From: Verpa conica
Lineage: Eukaryota > Ascomycota > Pezizomycetes > Pezizales > Morchellaceae
DNA length: 64,000 bases
Direction: 5' to 3'
Assembly (NCBI GenBank): GCA_033030425.1
Contig: JAUFSD010000001.1
Location: 1,302,001 to 1,366,000, forward strand
Shown here: piece after piece, positions 48,340 to 60,252 of the stretch
Layout: each line of letters starts with the position of its first letter
Numbering within the stretch: the first letter of the stretch is position 1
The notes under the pieces: model-generated
Seen by the model: the letters and a program-made list of their open reading frames with translations, nothing else
What the model was told of the DNA's origin: nothing
Database searches by the model: none
Position numbers and translations under genes: made by a program

Positions 48340-49821
48340 GCCATCCCCAAAACGTTTCATCTCTGGTAAAAGAGCAAAAGCTTGTTTTTAGAGGTCTATC
48401 GGCTTTTAGAAATTCGGGGGGTAACAGTTTACTTGGTGACCTAATTTTCTACACATCTGAAAGACCTAAGGACCAGCTGTGGAAAAGTTCATGTTTTATT
48501 TTATTTTATTCCTTTCTGTTGCTTTTTTCATGTTTCGCTTGTTTGGCAAGGTTGGCGATTATTTTTATTTTTTTACTTACATTTTTGTATTGTGGGCGGC
48601 ATTTGTTCTTAGACTTCTGGTTGCTCTTTTCGTTAAGAGCAAAGGACTTTTATTTTCACATCACTGTAGTGTGGTGTTTTTGGGTTTTCTTTGGGGTTTG
48701 ATTGGGTACGCTGGAGTTCTTTTTTCTATTTGGTCATTGAGTTTATTAGAACGGCTATGGATATGGTTCCAGAAGAAAGTGTTTTCTCTGGTGGACGGGT
48801 GTCCTGCGTGTCTTCTTTGTATTACTTTTAGTATCACTATTGGGGTTTGAGCACAGCATACAATAGGTTTGCTGGAAGGCTCTGTACAATTATTGATAAC
48901 CTATTATTGTTTTGTGTGTTATTCTTATGACGGGTTAAGGGTCGGGAAATAGAATGGGATCGCGGAATTAGCGGGTTTTCAGAGACTCGGCTCATACGGA
49001 GTTTGGCGGTGTTATTGGTTGGCCACTATGATCTTTCCCGCATGACTGGAGATCTAACGTGGAAATTGAGTTCTGACCTTTCGGAGGATTACGGGACGGA
49101 AAGTCGTCACCGTCTGTTGCTGTTTTGACACACTGTCAAGGACCCTGAATTTCTCTTGGGGCAAGATAATAGCGCTGGGAGCGGGCCAAGTTGACCGGCA
49201 AAGTAATACAAGCAACGTCTCTCTTCATCTCGTCTAATTCCCGTGGTGGCTGGCTGAATCAGCTGACAACAGGGCCTCCACAGCTCGATAGTCGGTCCGA
49301 TTGATTGGGTTTCAGTGTCCTGACAGTGCTTACCTACATAGGATCGATATGCTAAGGCTTATACATAGACTCTAAAAACAAAACAGCCCAAAAGCAAGTC
49401 GACGTCGTTTTTTCTCTCGGGGAGGTTTAGTGAACACTATGATTCACTGATCCAGCAATTCGACCACGAAAGCTTGCCGCGGCAGGTGATGATATTAAAA
49501 CATTTGAGGCTTTCCCCGGTTCCCATGGGGGTGGAGGACATGTGATGTGATCGCAGCTCTAGCTAGTGCTACACTTGGCCGAAACATTCAATTCATTACA
49601 TATCTAAGCGCATACTATACCGGGTTGCGCGTGCTGGTGACCAGGTTATCGGTGAATCAGTAGGGGGGGATGTAGGACTGGGCGATATTGGGGAGGACAA
49701 GAATGAAATGCTTGATTTAGTTTAATAAAATCAGTACAATCAGTAATAAGAAAAACACATCCAATAATCAACCCTAACCCTAAAAATCTCTGCTGACCCC
49801 TCAGCACTTTGTCTTTCTATA
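48340..49821. other. intergenic, 3' region of SIW14
   Basis: The first 500 bp are strongly T-rich (coding-strand 3' UTR). Hydrophobic open frames there are a composition effect. The remainder shows nothing recognisable. Confidence 0.5.
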
Positions 49822-50349
49822 TCATTTCTTCTCCTCTTCCTTCGGCCTTGATGTGTTGAAGTAATAGTTTCCATGAGTAATCGCATTTACGGCTGCTAAA
49901 CCTGCAACCCCTAACGGCACTGGGTTCCGCATACGTAACAGTGGCTTTATGCTCTTCCGCACTCCGTTCATCATCAGATAAAGAACTGACCACGCTGCGG
50001 TAGTTCCGGCACCGTCAATGGGTGCGTTGTCGTAGGTCATCCACCCCCCCGCGGCTAGAGTGGAGGAGAAGAGCAGGAGGGTCCATGGCTTTGGGTAGAA
50101 CTTGAGGTTGGTGTACTTTCTAGAGAGAGGGAGCTGGGATAGGGCTAAAAATTATTAGAAGGGTTACCAGTGGTATAGTGGTAGACATACCTGCTACGGA
50201 GAATACCCAGGCTGGAAGCGGGGATTCTATAGTGGTGCGGCTCTGTTATTAGTTGTGGCACTCCTCTTAAGAGGAGGAGGATAAGTACCGGCGTAGTCTC
50301 TACCAGTAGAATTGAGAAGAGATTGAGCTTTTTGAATTATATCTGACAT
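49822..50349 (-). CDS. AIM19: Aim19-like mitochondrial membrane protein
   Basis: Small mitochondrial membrane protein of the fungal 'altered inheritance of mitochondria 19' family; molecular role unknown. Exons 50349-50304, 50226-50191 and 50144-49822 give 134 residues. It begins MSDIIQKAQSLLNSTESPLP, followed by hydrophobic segments: AWVFSVAALSQLPLS, the conserved NLKFYPKPWTLLLFSSTLAA-GGWMTYD block, GAGTTAAWSVLYLMMNGVRK and PLGVAGLAAVNAITHGNYYF, with a charged C-terminal tail. The YPKPW and GGWMTYD motifs and the number of membrane segments fit the family as I recall it. The 36-nt middle exon is predicted from phase only. Confidence 0.75.
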
Positions 50350-52769
50350 GCTGAATATGCTGAATATGCTGAGGCTGGGTTTGATGAATGGCTTTGCTTT
50401 GTCTGCTTCTCATGTCTGTTGTGTATGATGTCATTCGGGAGGAGATATTCGTAGAGTACAGAAATATCCAGACTTGAAAACCTTGGCGTCGGATTAACAT
50501 TGTTCCTTGATGCGGCTCAGCTTCAGCAGATGCAAACCAACCACGTTCCTTATCTCTATCAAGCGAATCAGGAAATGGTCCCGACGAACGAGTCTTATCA
50601 GAGGTTAAAATCATCGAGAGGCGATGTGGGAATCGAGTAGCCCAATAACCAATAAGAGCCACAATTCTAGTCCTTGGAATGTCTTACACGTTCAATAGCC
50701 CTAAGTTAGGAACCAGGAACTGAGCACCATGATCGACAGCATAGGTACAATCCCTCAATTTCTATCAAAACCGCTGTCAGCGCATCTTTTCACCTGTATT
50801 TTCTCAAAAATATTGCTTGCTGAGGGCTTTAGACTTACGTGGCTTTTGAGCCTAGAGCTTGCCGGTAGTTCTGATCATTTACAAGTCCCTGTTGTGATCA
50901 TGGAGATTGAAGTCTGTGTCCTAAAATCGCCACGACACAATCTCCAAATTCCCTCTAAATACTTCTCGGGATCTTATTGGACTCCCATACACCAGGCCAG
51001 GATTGTACCCGGGTAGGTAAGGGCATCAAACAAACCATGGCACAAAACCTGGGACGGGCCGATGACAGCAAGAATCAATTTTCTGATCCCGCCCAAGAAC
51101 CCGATCATCCTATGCTTTTCCTCCCGTGTATGGAGGGGTCAAAATAGAAGAATTAGCATGTGATACGATAATTCTACTCGACACGTTTTTTTAAACGCAC
51201 AAATGACCTACTGGGGCCAACAATGCTCGTGTTCTAGCTATTCGTTGCGGATTTCTTCTAGTTATAATTGAATGACAACTCAGCCTACGGTAAGAGAGCA
51301 TCTAATCAGCTAACTTACCCTGCGTTGTACATGGTTCAATATTTTCTGTGTCATTTTTTCTTAGAAAGAGGGATTTGATAAGGATGAAAGCATTCCAGTG
51401 CAGAAGGAAATTTGTCAATATCAAAAAAAAAAAAAACTAGTCTGCTGTCTTGCCATTTTTTTTACCCGTTCCACAAAAGCGCAAAGCACAAAAACTCAGA
51501 AATTCATCCCTCCGATCGAGATCACGAGCTAAGCATTTATTCCGTATCTATCAAAAAGGACCTGTTCCCTGCGTCGAGCTCTCCACTCATCTCAAAGATG
51601 ACATGATGGGGCCTAAAACAAGATCTTGATGACTTGCATCACCTGGCCCCTCTACGACACGACATGCATCTATCAGACTATATAGAGATGGGCGCACCAG
51701 TACTTCCTTGGATCGAAAAAAGTGGTAACTGATCAGGACCGGAGATATTTATGGGACCGGGCCTGTCCGCTGCGAGGATTTTAGCCTATGCACACGTGAG
51801 CGTTGCATATTTGGGGGGGGGGATTGACAATTACAATACCATTTCGGGGGGTATAACATATGCGGAAATCAATCTTTTATAACGGCGAAATTGCTGGGGG
51901 AAGTGGGTTGTAGCATCTGTTTGGCTGGGTGAATTGAATTGGCTGCGTATTTTGTTTATAGACGACGTCTACCATAAACGAAATTAATCGGCCAGGAGTT
52001 ACATGTACCAGATCTACGGTAGCTGCATGTACTAACCGTATAGAGGTTTTCGCGTGTTTCTGGGTAATTCAGGACACGTTCTTTATGAAGTATCGGAATT
52101 TTTGGAGGGAGGTGAGGTGGACTAAATGATCGCCCCGATCGAAAAAGTGTGGTCGGTATTCTCTTGACAGCTTAGTTCCACAAAACTTACCACGTTTGGT
52201 GGAACTTGCAGAAACTGGGTATTTGAATACTGGTACTCTAATGTGCAATAGTACTGTTATGTACAAACTACCCGATAACTTATCTTTTGCGGGTACCAAC
52301 ATGCAGGACGAGACTAGCCCTGTTCACAGCTAGTCACTCGCCCATCATTACTGTTACTGGTTGGATTCTTTAAGGGAGAAAGTTGCTGATCGAAATTATT
52401 TGCATCCTCATCTCATAATTACAATATAGGGTAGACCAGCATGAAAATCTTCAGATTGGGAAACTAGACCCTAGTACTCATAGTAAGTCTTGTACTAAGA
52501 TAATGTAGAGGGATAGCTTCCTATATACCAATTACACTTACTATTGATATATAGCAAAAGAATTAAAAAAGACATCCATTCTCACCTCTTAAGCTACATG
52601 GGCTCGAAGAATGGCCAGCAGAGTCTCTACGCCAAGAGCCCGGACCGCTTTCTGGCCCGTGCGCTAACGTGTACGCAGAGCCTCACCTATTCATCCCACC
52701 TGTGATCCAACCACCACATCCTGCATCCCACCTCGACATCACGCGAGCAGCTCATCAACTTCAGCAGCT
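50350..52769. other. intergenic region
   Basis: 2.4 kb without a supported gene. Homopolymer runs occur at 51425-51436 (A) and 51814-51822 (G). Frames of 64-120 codons lack domains or splice structure. Confidence 0.5.
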
Positions 52770-53588
52770 ATGTCGGAATCAACCACAACATCTACAGCGC
52801 CACGCCGCCCACCAAATGTCCCTTTCTTCCTCGTCCCTCCTGAACTATTCTCAATCGTCACTGATGCCGCCCCCTTCCCAATCTACCGTTGTTCTAGTGT
52901 ATCCCCCGAGAATCGACCTTTTCTTAAAACGTGAGTCCCCACTAAAAAACAAATAACAAATAAATTTTATCAACTCTAGAAATAGAACTAGCTAACATTA
53001 GTGAAATTCTAATAGTTTAAACCTCAAAACAATAGTATCTCTAACCGCCGAAAAACCCTCAAAGCCACTCCGTGCTATATCAGAAGAGCAAAACTTGAAC
53101 TTAGTACATCTAGGGCTCTGGCAGCCACGTAACTGGGAAGCATCTCAGCCACTATCAAAAGGCGCAGTCGAAAAGACATTACAATTACTCACGACCGAGA
53201 ATCTACCAGCGTTGTTGGTGGACGGGGGACATGGAATCTTTGTGGGTGTGTTGAGGAAGTTGATGGGGTGGAACCATACTAGTATTATTCTAGAGTAGTG
53301 AGTCTTCTGAAGCCCGGGAATGGGGGTGGGTCGATAAGGAAGGATAGTGGCAGTAGTAGAGAGAGTGAGGGCTAACTGAGAGATAGTCGGTCCTTTGCTG
53401 GAAATCACCCGAGGTATGGGAATGAGGAGTTTATTGAGATGGTAGATACTTCGCGGATTAATATCCCAGAAGGGATTGAATTTCTGACGTGGCATGGACC
53501 TAGGAGAAATGAAGAGGATAAAGAGAAGGAAAAGGAAAAAGATAAGGAAGTGAAGGTTCCTAGCCAGACGGAGGTAGTTAAGAAATGA
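52770..53588 (+). CDS. Oca4/Oca6-type PFA-DSP protein lacking the catalytic cysteine
   Basis: Same fold family as Siw14. Exons 52770-52930, 53016-53297 and 53387-53588 give 214 residues. Conserved parts: NVPFFLVPPELFSIVTDAAP, FPIYRCSSVSPENRPFLKTL, KTIVSLTAEKPSKPLRAISE, NLVHLGLWQPRNWEASQPLS and IILEYRSFAGNHPRYGNEEF. At the P-loop position, where active members have HCx5R, it reads LLVDGGHGIFVGVLRKLMGW, with neither Cys nor Arg, as in the yeast Oca proteins thought to be inactive complex partners. The C-terminus is a Lys/Glu-rich tail. I cannot decide between OCA4 and OCA6, so no symbol is given. Confidence 0.85.
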
Positions 53589-53913
53589 TAATTATACTAG
53601 GTGACGTTTTACTTACATAAGCTTGCTTTTTTCTTTTCTTTCTTTTCTTTCGAAATTTTGCCTTAAGGGAGGATATATTTTCTCTTTTGCAGTTTTATTG
53701 TACATAGAAAAACGTTTTTTTTCCTCTTACCCAACGCCGCTAGTCCGCCCTTACAATTTCTATCTCCCATAACGTAAACACCAGTAGACTTGATGTGATG
53801 CCCAATTTCTATGCAGAAAAGCAATCTCCTTGGTCCCCGGCCCAGGACGAAGCAATGCTATATAATATAATTAATCCCCCATCCACCCCAGTACGTATCT
53901 ACGCCCGCATCGT
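53589..53913. other. converging 3' ends of the Oca-like gene and RTT106
   Basis: T-rich and pyrimidine-rich tail sequence. Short plus-strand frames here have no support. Confidence 0.4.
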
Positions 53914-55396
53914 CTATTTTTTGTTTCTCTTCTCCCTTGGCTGCTTCATATCCACATCCTCCATCTCACTCCCCAGCTCATCCTCCAAATCCACACTCCC
54001 CTCATCACTCCCCATATCTTCACTCCCTTCCTCACTATCCTCCTCACCACTTTCTCCCCCGCTCCCACTCCCCTCCTCTTGACCAGGAACATAGTCTTCC
54101 TCTTCCTCGTCCTCCACATCAGCCATCGCCTGCTCTAAGACACCTTCATCCCCGTCTTCACCATTAACTTTGAACTCCTTTGCCCTTCTCGCTTCAGCCA
54201 TAGATGCATCGTTGAGCCGATTCTTTTTGATGTACGTATCGATGCCCGTGTACTCCTCCTGGTCGATCATACCAAACTCGATCTCGTTCCCGTCGGGGGA
54301 GGACGGGGAGGCGACATGGATGGAGAGATTAAAAGTACGTTTTGTGATGGATGTGTAGGAGACCGAGTTAATTGCGGTGAAGGAGAAGTAGGCGAGGGGC
54401 TTGCGAAAAGTCCAGATTATTCCAGTACGGAGAAAGAAGAGGTAACCTGTGAATTGATTAGTTTAATGTGCATATAGGATGGGATGGGATGGGGAGGGAA
54501 GAGGTACCTTCTTTGCTCCCACGGTGGGCTTTGACGTGGAATGCTTTCTCGCCCTTCCGGTGTGATTGGGGTAAAGCTGAGTGGAATACGGCCTCGACGG
54601 GCTCCTGTACTACCGCTTGGGACTTTGAAGCTTTGAGGAGCGCGTTGAAGGTGTCGATGAGTAGTGACTTGTAACTCGCCGTATCGTACCCACGCCCCAT
54701 TACGTCTCCGGTTGCAGTCTTGGGTACGCCGTCTGGGATCGTAAAAACTATAGCGTCTGCATTCCCATCACCAATCCCCTCTGAGCCTTCGGGGAAGACG
54801 CAGAAGTTCCACTGTCGCGCCGCTTTTTCGGGGACTGGAAGACAGGATACGTATTCTAGACCAGATGATTAGTTTCCCTACTATGTTCCCCTATTCGGGG
54901 TGACTGACTGATACTATCCCACTTCACTCCAAATTCTATCTCCCCCGAAGCTGCTCCAATAGCGCTCATCCCCACCTCTGTAAGTGCTAACGTAAACTTC
55001 TTCCTCTGCGGCACTGAAAAGCTAATCTCCTTTACTATCAACACTTCTTTCCCAGAATAGGCGGAGGGTTCGGCTTCGTCTGCGGAGACGTCATTGGAGA
55101 CTTTTCGTTTCTTGACCGAAGGTTCTGGGGATGGGGCAGCGGGTTTTAACGTGAGGATGTATTTTCCGATATCGTGGAAGAGGGTAGAGTATTTCGGGTC
55201 CTTGGCTATTGATAAAGGTTAATTGGCTATCCCAATGTAGTGTAGAAGGAGGGGGGGGTAGGTAAATACCAAGAGCATCACGGATAGAACTGTTTAAGGA
55301 TTTCTGTGTAGTGGTAGGGAATGCCTGATCAATCCAAGTAGTATCAGAGAGTGATAAAGCGGCCATTTTTTCTTCCTGTTTTTTTTTGGGTGGCAT
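53914..55396 (-). CDS. RTT106: histone chaperone Rtt106
   Basis: Nuclear H3-H4 chaperone (double PH domain) used in replication-coupled nucleosome assembly and silencing. Exons 55396-55270, 55205-54909, 54855-54508 and 54446-53914 give 434 residues. Landmarks: SLNSSIRDALAKDPKYSTLF, a basic KKRKVS-like patch, VLIVKEISFSVPQRKKFTLA, GEIEFGVKWDSI, CLPVPEKAARQWNFCVFPEG, GYDTASYKSLLIDTFNALLK, ALPQSHRKGEKAFHVKAHRG, GYLFFLRTGIIWTFRKPLAY and IDQEEYTGIDTYIKKNRLND, then a long acidic tail (GGESGEEDSEEGSED). Two donors are possible for intron 2 (GTATCA or GTCAGT); the second keeps family spacing. Tail and order of motifs make the assignment firm. Confidence 0.92.
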
Positions 55397-58309
55397 TTTG
55401 TGTGATGCTTTTTGGTGAGATTTCCCCCTTCTCTTCCTTTTTGTTGATGGTGAGTTGGTGTTGTTGGGTTTGGGTTTGAGTTGGTTGGCTGGTTAGGGGA
55501 AGGACTATATCTATGTGCTCTAGCCGCAGGTGCGCTTGAGGGGAGGTAGGGATCCTGTAGTGGGGGGGGTTTCTTTTACGCGTTTGGTGAATTACTTGAT
55601 CTAGGGATGATGGGCGTATCTGGGTATCTGGGTATCGTGTGGGCTTTGAGGCTGGTGTTATCTTGTGTCGTGACGGGGTTTTCTGTTTGTTTTTGATTCG
55701 GCCTTTGTCGCGGTCGAGGTCTCATCGCCACGCGATATCTTGATCATTGAATGTTCTCAGTGGTTTGAGTACAGTATAGTAAAAAAATGATGGCTGCATC
55801 TGTGGAAATGTAATTACTTGTTTGTAGTAGTTAATAAAGCGGGAGGACACATTATTAACAAAGCCTGCAGGGGGTGCATCTATCTATATAGTAAGTATGA
55901 TAAAGTTACAATAAATTCCCAGGGACAAGAATTACATTTACCTAACTCAAGAGCCAGGATATAGAATATGTTTCCTCCGTGGCTCTCCCATCTAAATCTT
56001 TGATCCTCCTGACCATATTGATATTGCCCGACCCCTTACCGTAACCACAAAACCAAATATGATTTATTGGCTACTCATATTTCTCTTTGAGATATCGCCC
56101 AGTGTGGGACTATAAAGTCTACCCTACTAATTACGGTTCCTCAGTAGATCTCAGGGGGTTTCTTAGATGATATAAAGCTAGGTAATTATCCTATAAAAAG
56201 TGGGAAATTCTAGTTAGATATAGTTAAACCTCCATGGAAGATCGAGGAGTACCTAGAGTAGACTAGAAGACTGTGGACTTATTTCGGTTCTATTCTTTTA
56301 ATATCTAGAGACATAAGTTTTATCTAAATTTCTAAACCAATGTCTAGTAAGCGTGAAGACGAGATAGTCTAGAGATTATAACACGTGTATCGCGTCCTCT
56401 ACGATAGACTCTGACAGATGCTAAGCTAGTGGGCCACACCCTATAAATATTTGTTGGTGGCACGGTCTTGTTCCCTGGATATCGAATGAATTAAAAGGTA
56501 ATAAAATACCTGTGGACGAGATGACTTGTAAAATTCAGTTATTTTATGATGATGATAAACTGAGGAAACAATCCTAGCGTATATATTGGGGCTCGGTTTC
56601 TGAGGTCTATCTAGTATTAGTTAGCCTTTGCTGTAGAAACTGCCATACGATGGGAAGGTCTTATTGTAGATACAAGGTATCATAAAAAGGATTGATATTC
56701 TAGAGTAATACTGTTCTCTTGTGTCTTTTTTCCTTCTTTCCCTAGTAGAATATAGTAGAATAACGTTCTGTCTAGGAAAATCAATAGATGCTTTGGCCGG
56801 GAGTTCGTCAGCTTATTCATGGTGTTTACGGGCAGTCTACTACGATGACTGGTTGAATATATTCTTATTAGTACCTTTTCTTTGGTTCCCTGAATTTTAT
56901 GTGGTGCCGAGGCCTGGGAACTCTATGGGTGACGTTTATACTATAACTAGTGTACATGGCTAGGACAAGCAGAACTTTTGCTAGTGCAAAAGCTACAAAC
57001 CCCACCCACTAGAGATTACGAGCTTAATATACACGTAACTATCTACTACATGCTACGTGTGCTTTTTATTGGATATCATGGGTGCCGAGTGATGATTTAG
57101 TCTTCATAAAGTATCACCCATGCACGCGGTACAACCTATTGAGTCATGGCTTTTCTAGCTACCAATATGTCCTTCTGATAATATGTCATCACAGAATAAC
57201 AGTAATACGTGGAGGAGTCAACAAGGCTTTCGAAGTCTTGGGGTTATCAAAATAATAACTGACTTGACTTCATTATAGGCTCATGGTTTTTCCAATCAAG
57301 AGCAGCAGAATAACTTGGAGGTACATCACAGGAGTTTACGTTTGTAGAGATACAAAAGTGTATTATTATTAAGGGAGCCAATCGAAGTAGGACTTGCTAC
57401 TGCTTACCTAGCCTATTATGGTATACTTTCTGCCTCTTTTAAACTCGACATAACTGATCAAGCTGATCTTTCTCTAATGATTTATCTTATTTTAGTCTTT
57501 TAGATCTCTTATTTAGCGGAACCGCATTAGATATCACTTCTATGATTTTTGAGCGCTTCCACAAGTGTAGGGAGGTATCCACCATCTATTCTCTAGGGAC
57601 TATATAAACAACCATACCCATGGAATCATTTAAAAAGATATTTAAATATACAACTACACTCACTTAGTAGAAGGCCAGTAAGTACCATTAAATTTCGTGA
57701 TTAGAGGTCTTCTATCTATAGGAGTAGTTAGGTTAATTCACAGCCAAAAGAATTTTCTTAGGCCCAACTAAATCTATCCTAAGTATCAGGATGATATACC
57801 CCAATTAATTTCTTCTAGTGCTCTGACTCGGATTATTCAATGAAGGACTTAAGAGCAATACCTTGATATATAATACTTCTTAATTAAAACCAGGCAGTAA
57901 GTTGCTCGCCCTTTCTGATCCCACCTGCTTCGAGATCCAAACTAAAAAACTGGAATTGTACAGAAAAGATTGAGACTAAAAATTTCTCTCTACAAAGATA
58001 ACTTAAAGAGCCATCACTTGAAGGATATTTACCTTGAACGCTCGGCCTTTGATTGCATAGTTCTATGAATCGTATTCTATACTTTGATTCTAGGTATGTA
58101 TAGGCGCCCCATCCAGCCAAAGCTCAAGATTATACTCATAGCTATCTAGGAGCTCAAGCAAGGGCAGTTGGTAAAATCTAGAATTATGCGCTCAATAGTC
58201 ACCCTTAATAAAACCAGTAAAGACCCAGAGCCGACATTTTTTACTATTAGACCTAAGGATGCCAGTCCTCTATCGTGCTACAAAACCTCAGGAGGATAAT
58301 TAAATTTAG
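55397..58309. other. AT-rich intergenic region
   Basis: 2.9 kb. The promoter side of RTT106 is G/T-rich; from about 55800 onward the sequence is AT- and TA-rich with no coding, RNA or element ends recognised. It probably represents old mutated repeats. Confidence 0.5.
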
Positions 58310-58313
58310 TATA

Positions 58314-58714
58314 TATGTTCTGGCCCGTTGGGGGGACGTGCCCGTTGGGGGGACGTCCCCTCAACAGGCCAACCTGTTGGAGGGACGTCCTCTATATGGG
58401 CCAGCCTACGTCCCCTGTATGGGTAACAACATAAAAAAAACCCTGGCTACAAAAAAACACTCAGAACAAAGCTTCCATCCTCCTACAAGTTTAATAAAGC
58501 ATAGTATAAAATCCAAAAAAATCACAAATATAGTTCAAGATAGATTTATATTTTCTAGCTATTATTCTTATTCTTTTGAGTGTCCCTGTATTAATTAGGC
58601 TATACTTTGTTGGCCTGCCCATGAGTGTCCCTCCAACGGGTAGGGCACCTAACAGATTGCCCGTTGAGGGGACGTCCCCCCAACGGGCACGTCCCCCCAA
58701 CGGGCCAGAACATA
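58314..58714. mobile_element. 401-bp foldback/MITE element with about 50-bp perfect inverted repeats
   Basis: Both ends read TATGTTCTGGCCCGTTGG inward, with TA dinucleotides outside (58312-58313 and 58715-58716). The inverted repeats are perfect for about 52 bp and similar for about 100 bp. Each arm contains two tandem copies of GCCCGTTGGGGGGACGT. The centre is AT-rich and non-coding. A TA duplication suggests a Tc1/mariner-like or related non-autonomous element. It is much more G+C-rich than its surroundings. Confidence 0.8.
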
Positions 58715-58716
58715 TA

Positions 58717-59355
58717 CATGTCTATGTATATTTCTTGGGATATTAGAATTTTCAGTTCTGTTGTCAAACTCAAAATACTCTAGTATAAAACCTTTGTATT
58801 TACTAAATTCATTAAAGTATACTTTATAAGGAAGTTAATGGTTATGCCTGGCGAATTAATTCGAATATTGTGTATTGGTAGTAATAATGTAGTATATAAG
58901 TATATATCTACCCTAATTCCTCTATGAAAAAAGCAAAAAGCATTCAGGCCTTGCTTTGAACGAAGAAAACTCGTCTTATACCACGAGGACTAATTAATGA
59001 TTTAAGCAAAAAAAAAAGAAAAAAACACCACGAGGACGTATCTAGATCCGAATGATCCCCCATGATTCCGCAACTCGTATGACTAATCACTCCCACCGAC
59101 CAATCCAGATGAATCTGATAACGCTTACCTCACAACCAGACGAGAAATTTTCGGAGGGGAAGACGGAGGCACCTACCGACCGTTCCCGGATCTACCCCGC
59201 CCCGGTCTAGAATATTTAACTGAAACCAAACTTGTTTAAACCCACTCACCTTCCCCCCACCAACAGTCCGATCCCCATAGATCATCCAACCTCACCGCCA
59301 CAACACCCCCCCCTGCATCTCAATTGCAACAAAGATACACATACACACATAAATC
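58717..59355 (+). promoter_or_regulatory. upstream region of QCR7 with a CCAAT box
   Basis: AT-rich to about 59040, then mixed sequence. CCAAT occurs at 59100-59104, about 255 bp before the start codon; HAP-complex CCAAT sites commonly drive fungal respiratory genes. The last 130 bp are C/A-rich leader. Confidence 0.45.
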
Positions 59356-59869
59356 ATGCCTCCATTGTCCACTGTCAAGTCCGCAGTTACTCGACCATGG
59401 CTGCAGCGCGTACTCCGTCCTATGGCGGATAGATACATCGACCTTGCTGGATACCGTAAAATGGGACTTGTGTAAGCCCACCCCTTTTTCATCATTACTT
59501 TTCGATTATACTGGCACACATACCTAACACACACAAAAAACAAAAAACAGCGCCGATGATCTCATCTCAGAGGAGAATGATGTCGTTCAACTAGCAATTA
59601 AGAGGCTTCCTCCGAAGGTTGCATATGATCGTATGTTCCGTATGCGCCGTGCTGTGCAGGTATGTAACCTTCTCTCTTAAGAGGTGGTGGGGAAGGGGGG
59701 AAGTAGCTAATGGGCGTTTGGTTAGTGCTCGGTTGCTCATACGCTCCTTCCGAAGGAGGAGCAGACAAAGCCGGAGCATGATGTGCCGTATTTGACGCCA
59801 TATATTGAAGAAATTGAGGCAGAGTTGAAAGAGAGGAAAGAACTTGATTCATTGACGAGGGCGAAGTAA
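59356..59869 (+). CDS. QCR7: cytochrome bc1 complex subunit 7 (ubiquinol-cytochrome c reductase 14 kDa)
   Basis: Matrix-facing structural subunit of respiratory complex III. Exons 59356-59471, 59551-59659 and 59726-59869 give 122 residues, the family length. Conserved run: DRYIDLAGYRKMGLVADDLI, SEENDVVQLAIKRLPPKVAY, DRMFRMRRAVQ, HTLLPKEEQTKPEHDVPYLT and PYIEEIEAELKERKELDSL. The N-terminal MPPLSTVKSAVTRPWLQRVL fits import or matrix exposure. Both introns are needed to keep the alignment. The downstream gene MYG1 converges on it. Confidence 0.95.
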
Positions 59870-60252
59870 TGGGGTTTTTGTTTGGCGGTGGCGGTTGTTG
59901 GGGAAAAGAAAGAATTGATACCTGGGATTGGGAATCCTTTGTGTGAGGTGTTGAGCCTTTTTGTGTTGTCGGCTTTTATGTTGGCTTGTTGGTGGGATTT
60001 CAATGTCTATTTTTTTACTTTTTTTTTTTGCTGCTCAGCTACGCCATTGGTATATAGACAGGCTCGGAGGGGCAGTGTGATTCTTGAAGCGTTTGCATCA
60101 TCTCGTATCACTCCGCAACGTTTCATGTATAGGAACTTACCTCGTGTTTTAATCATGTGAAATCACTCCCATAAACATTTCGTTCATCAAAGATCAAAAC
60201 TTTTATAATTGAAATATCTCGTCTATTTACAAATGTACGCAACAAACCAAAC
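59870..60252. other. converging 3' ends of QCR7 and MYG1
   Basis: T-rich 3' sequence with no gene recognised. Overlapping 3' UTRs of the two genes are likely. Confidence 0.4.

Noticed and set aside
49770..49784. Telomere-like AACCCTAACCCTAA
   Set aside because: Only two repeat units; expected by chance and flanked by single-copy genes.
53795..54082. 95-codon plus-strand frame over the RTT106 3' end
   Set aside because: Most of it is the complement of the acidic RTT106 tail.
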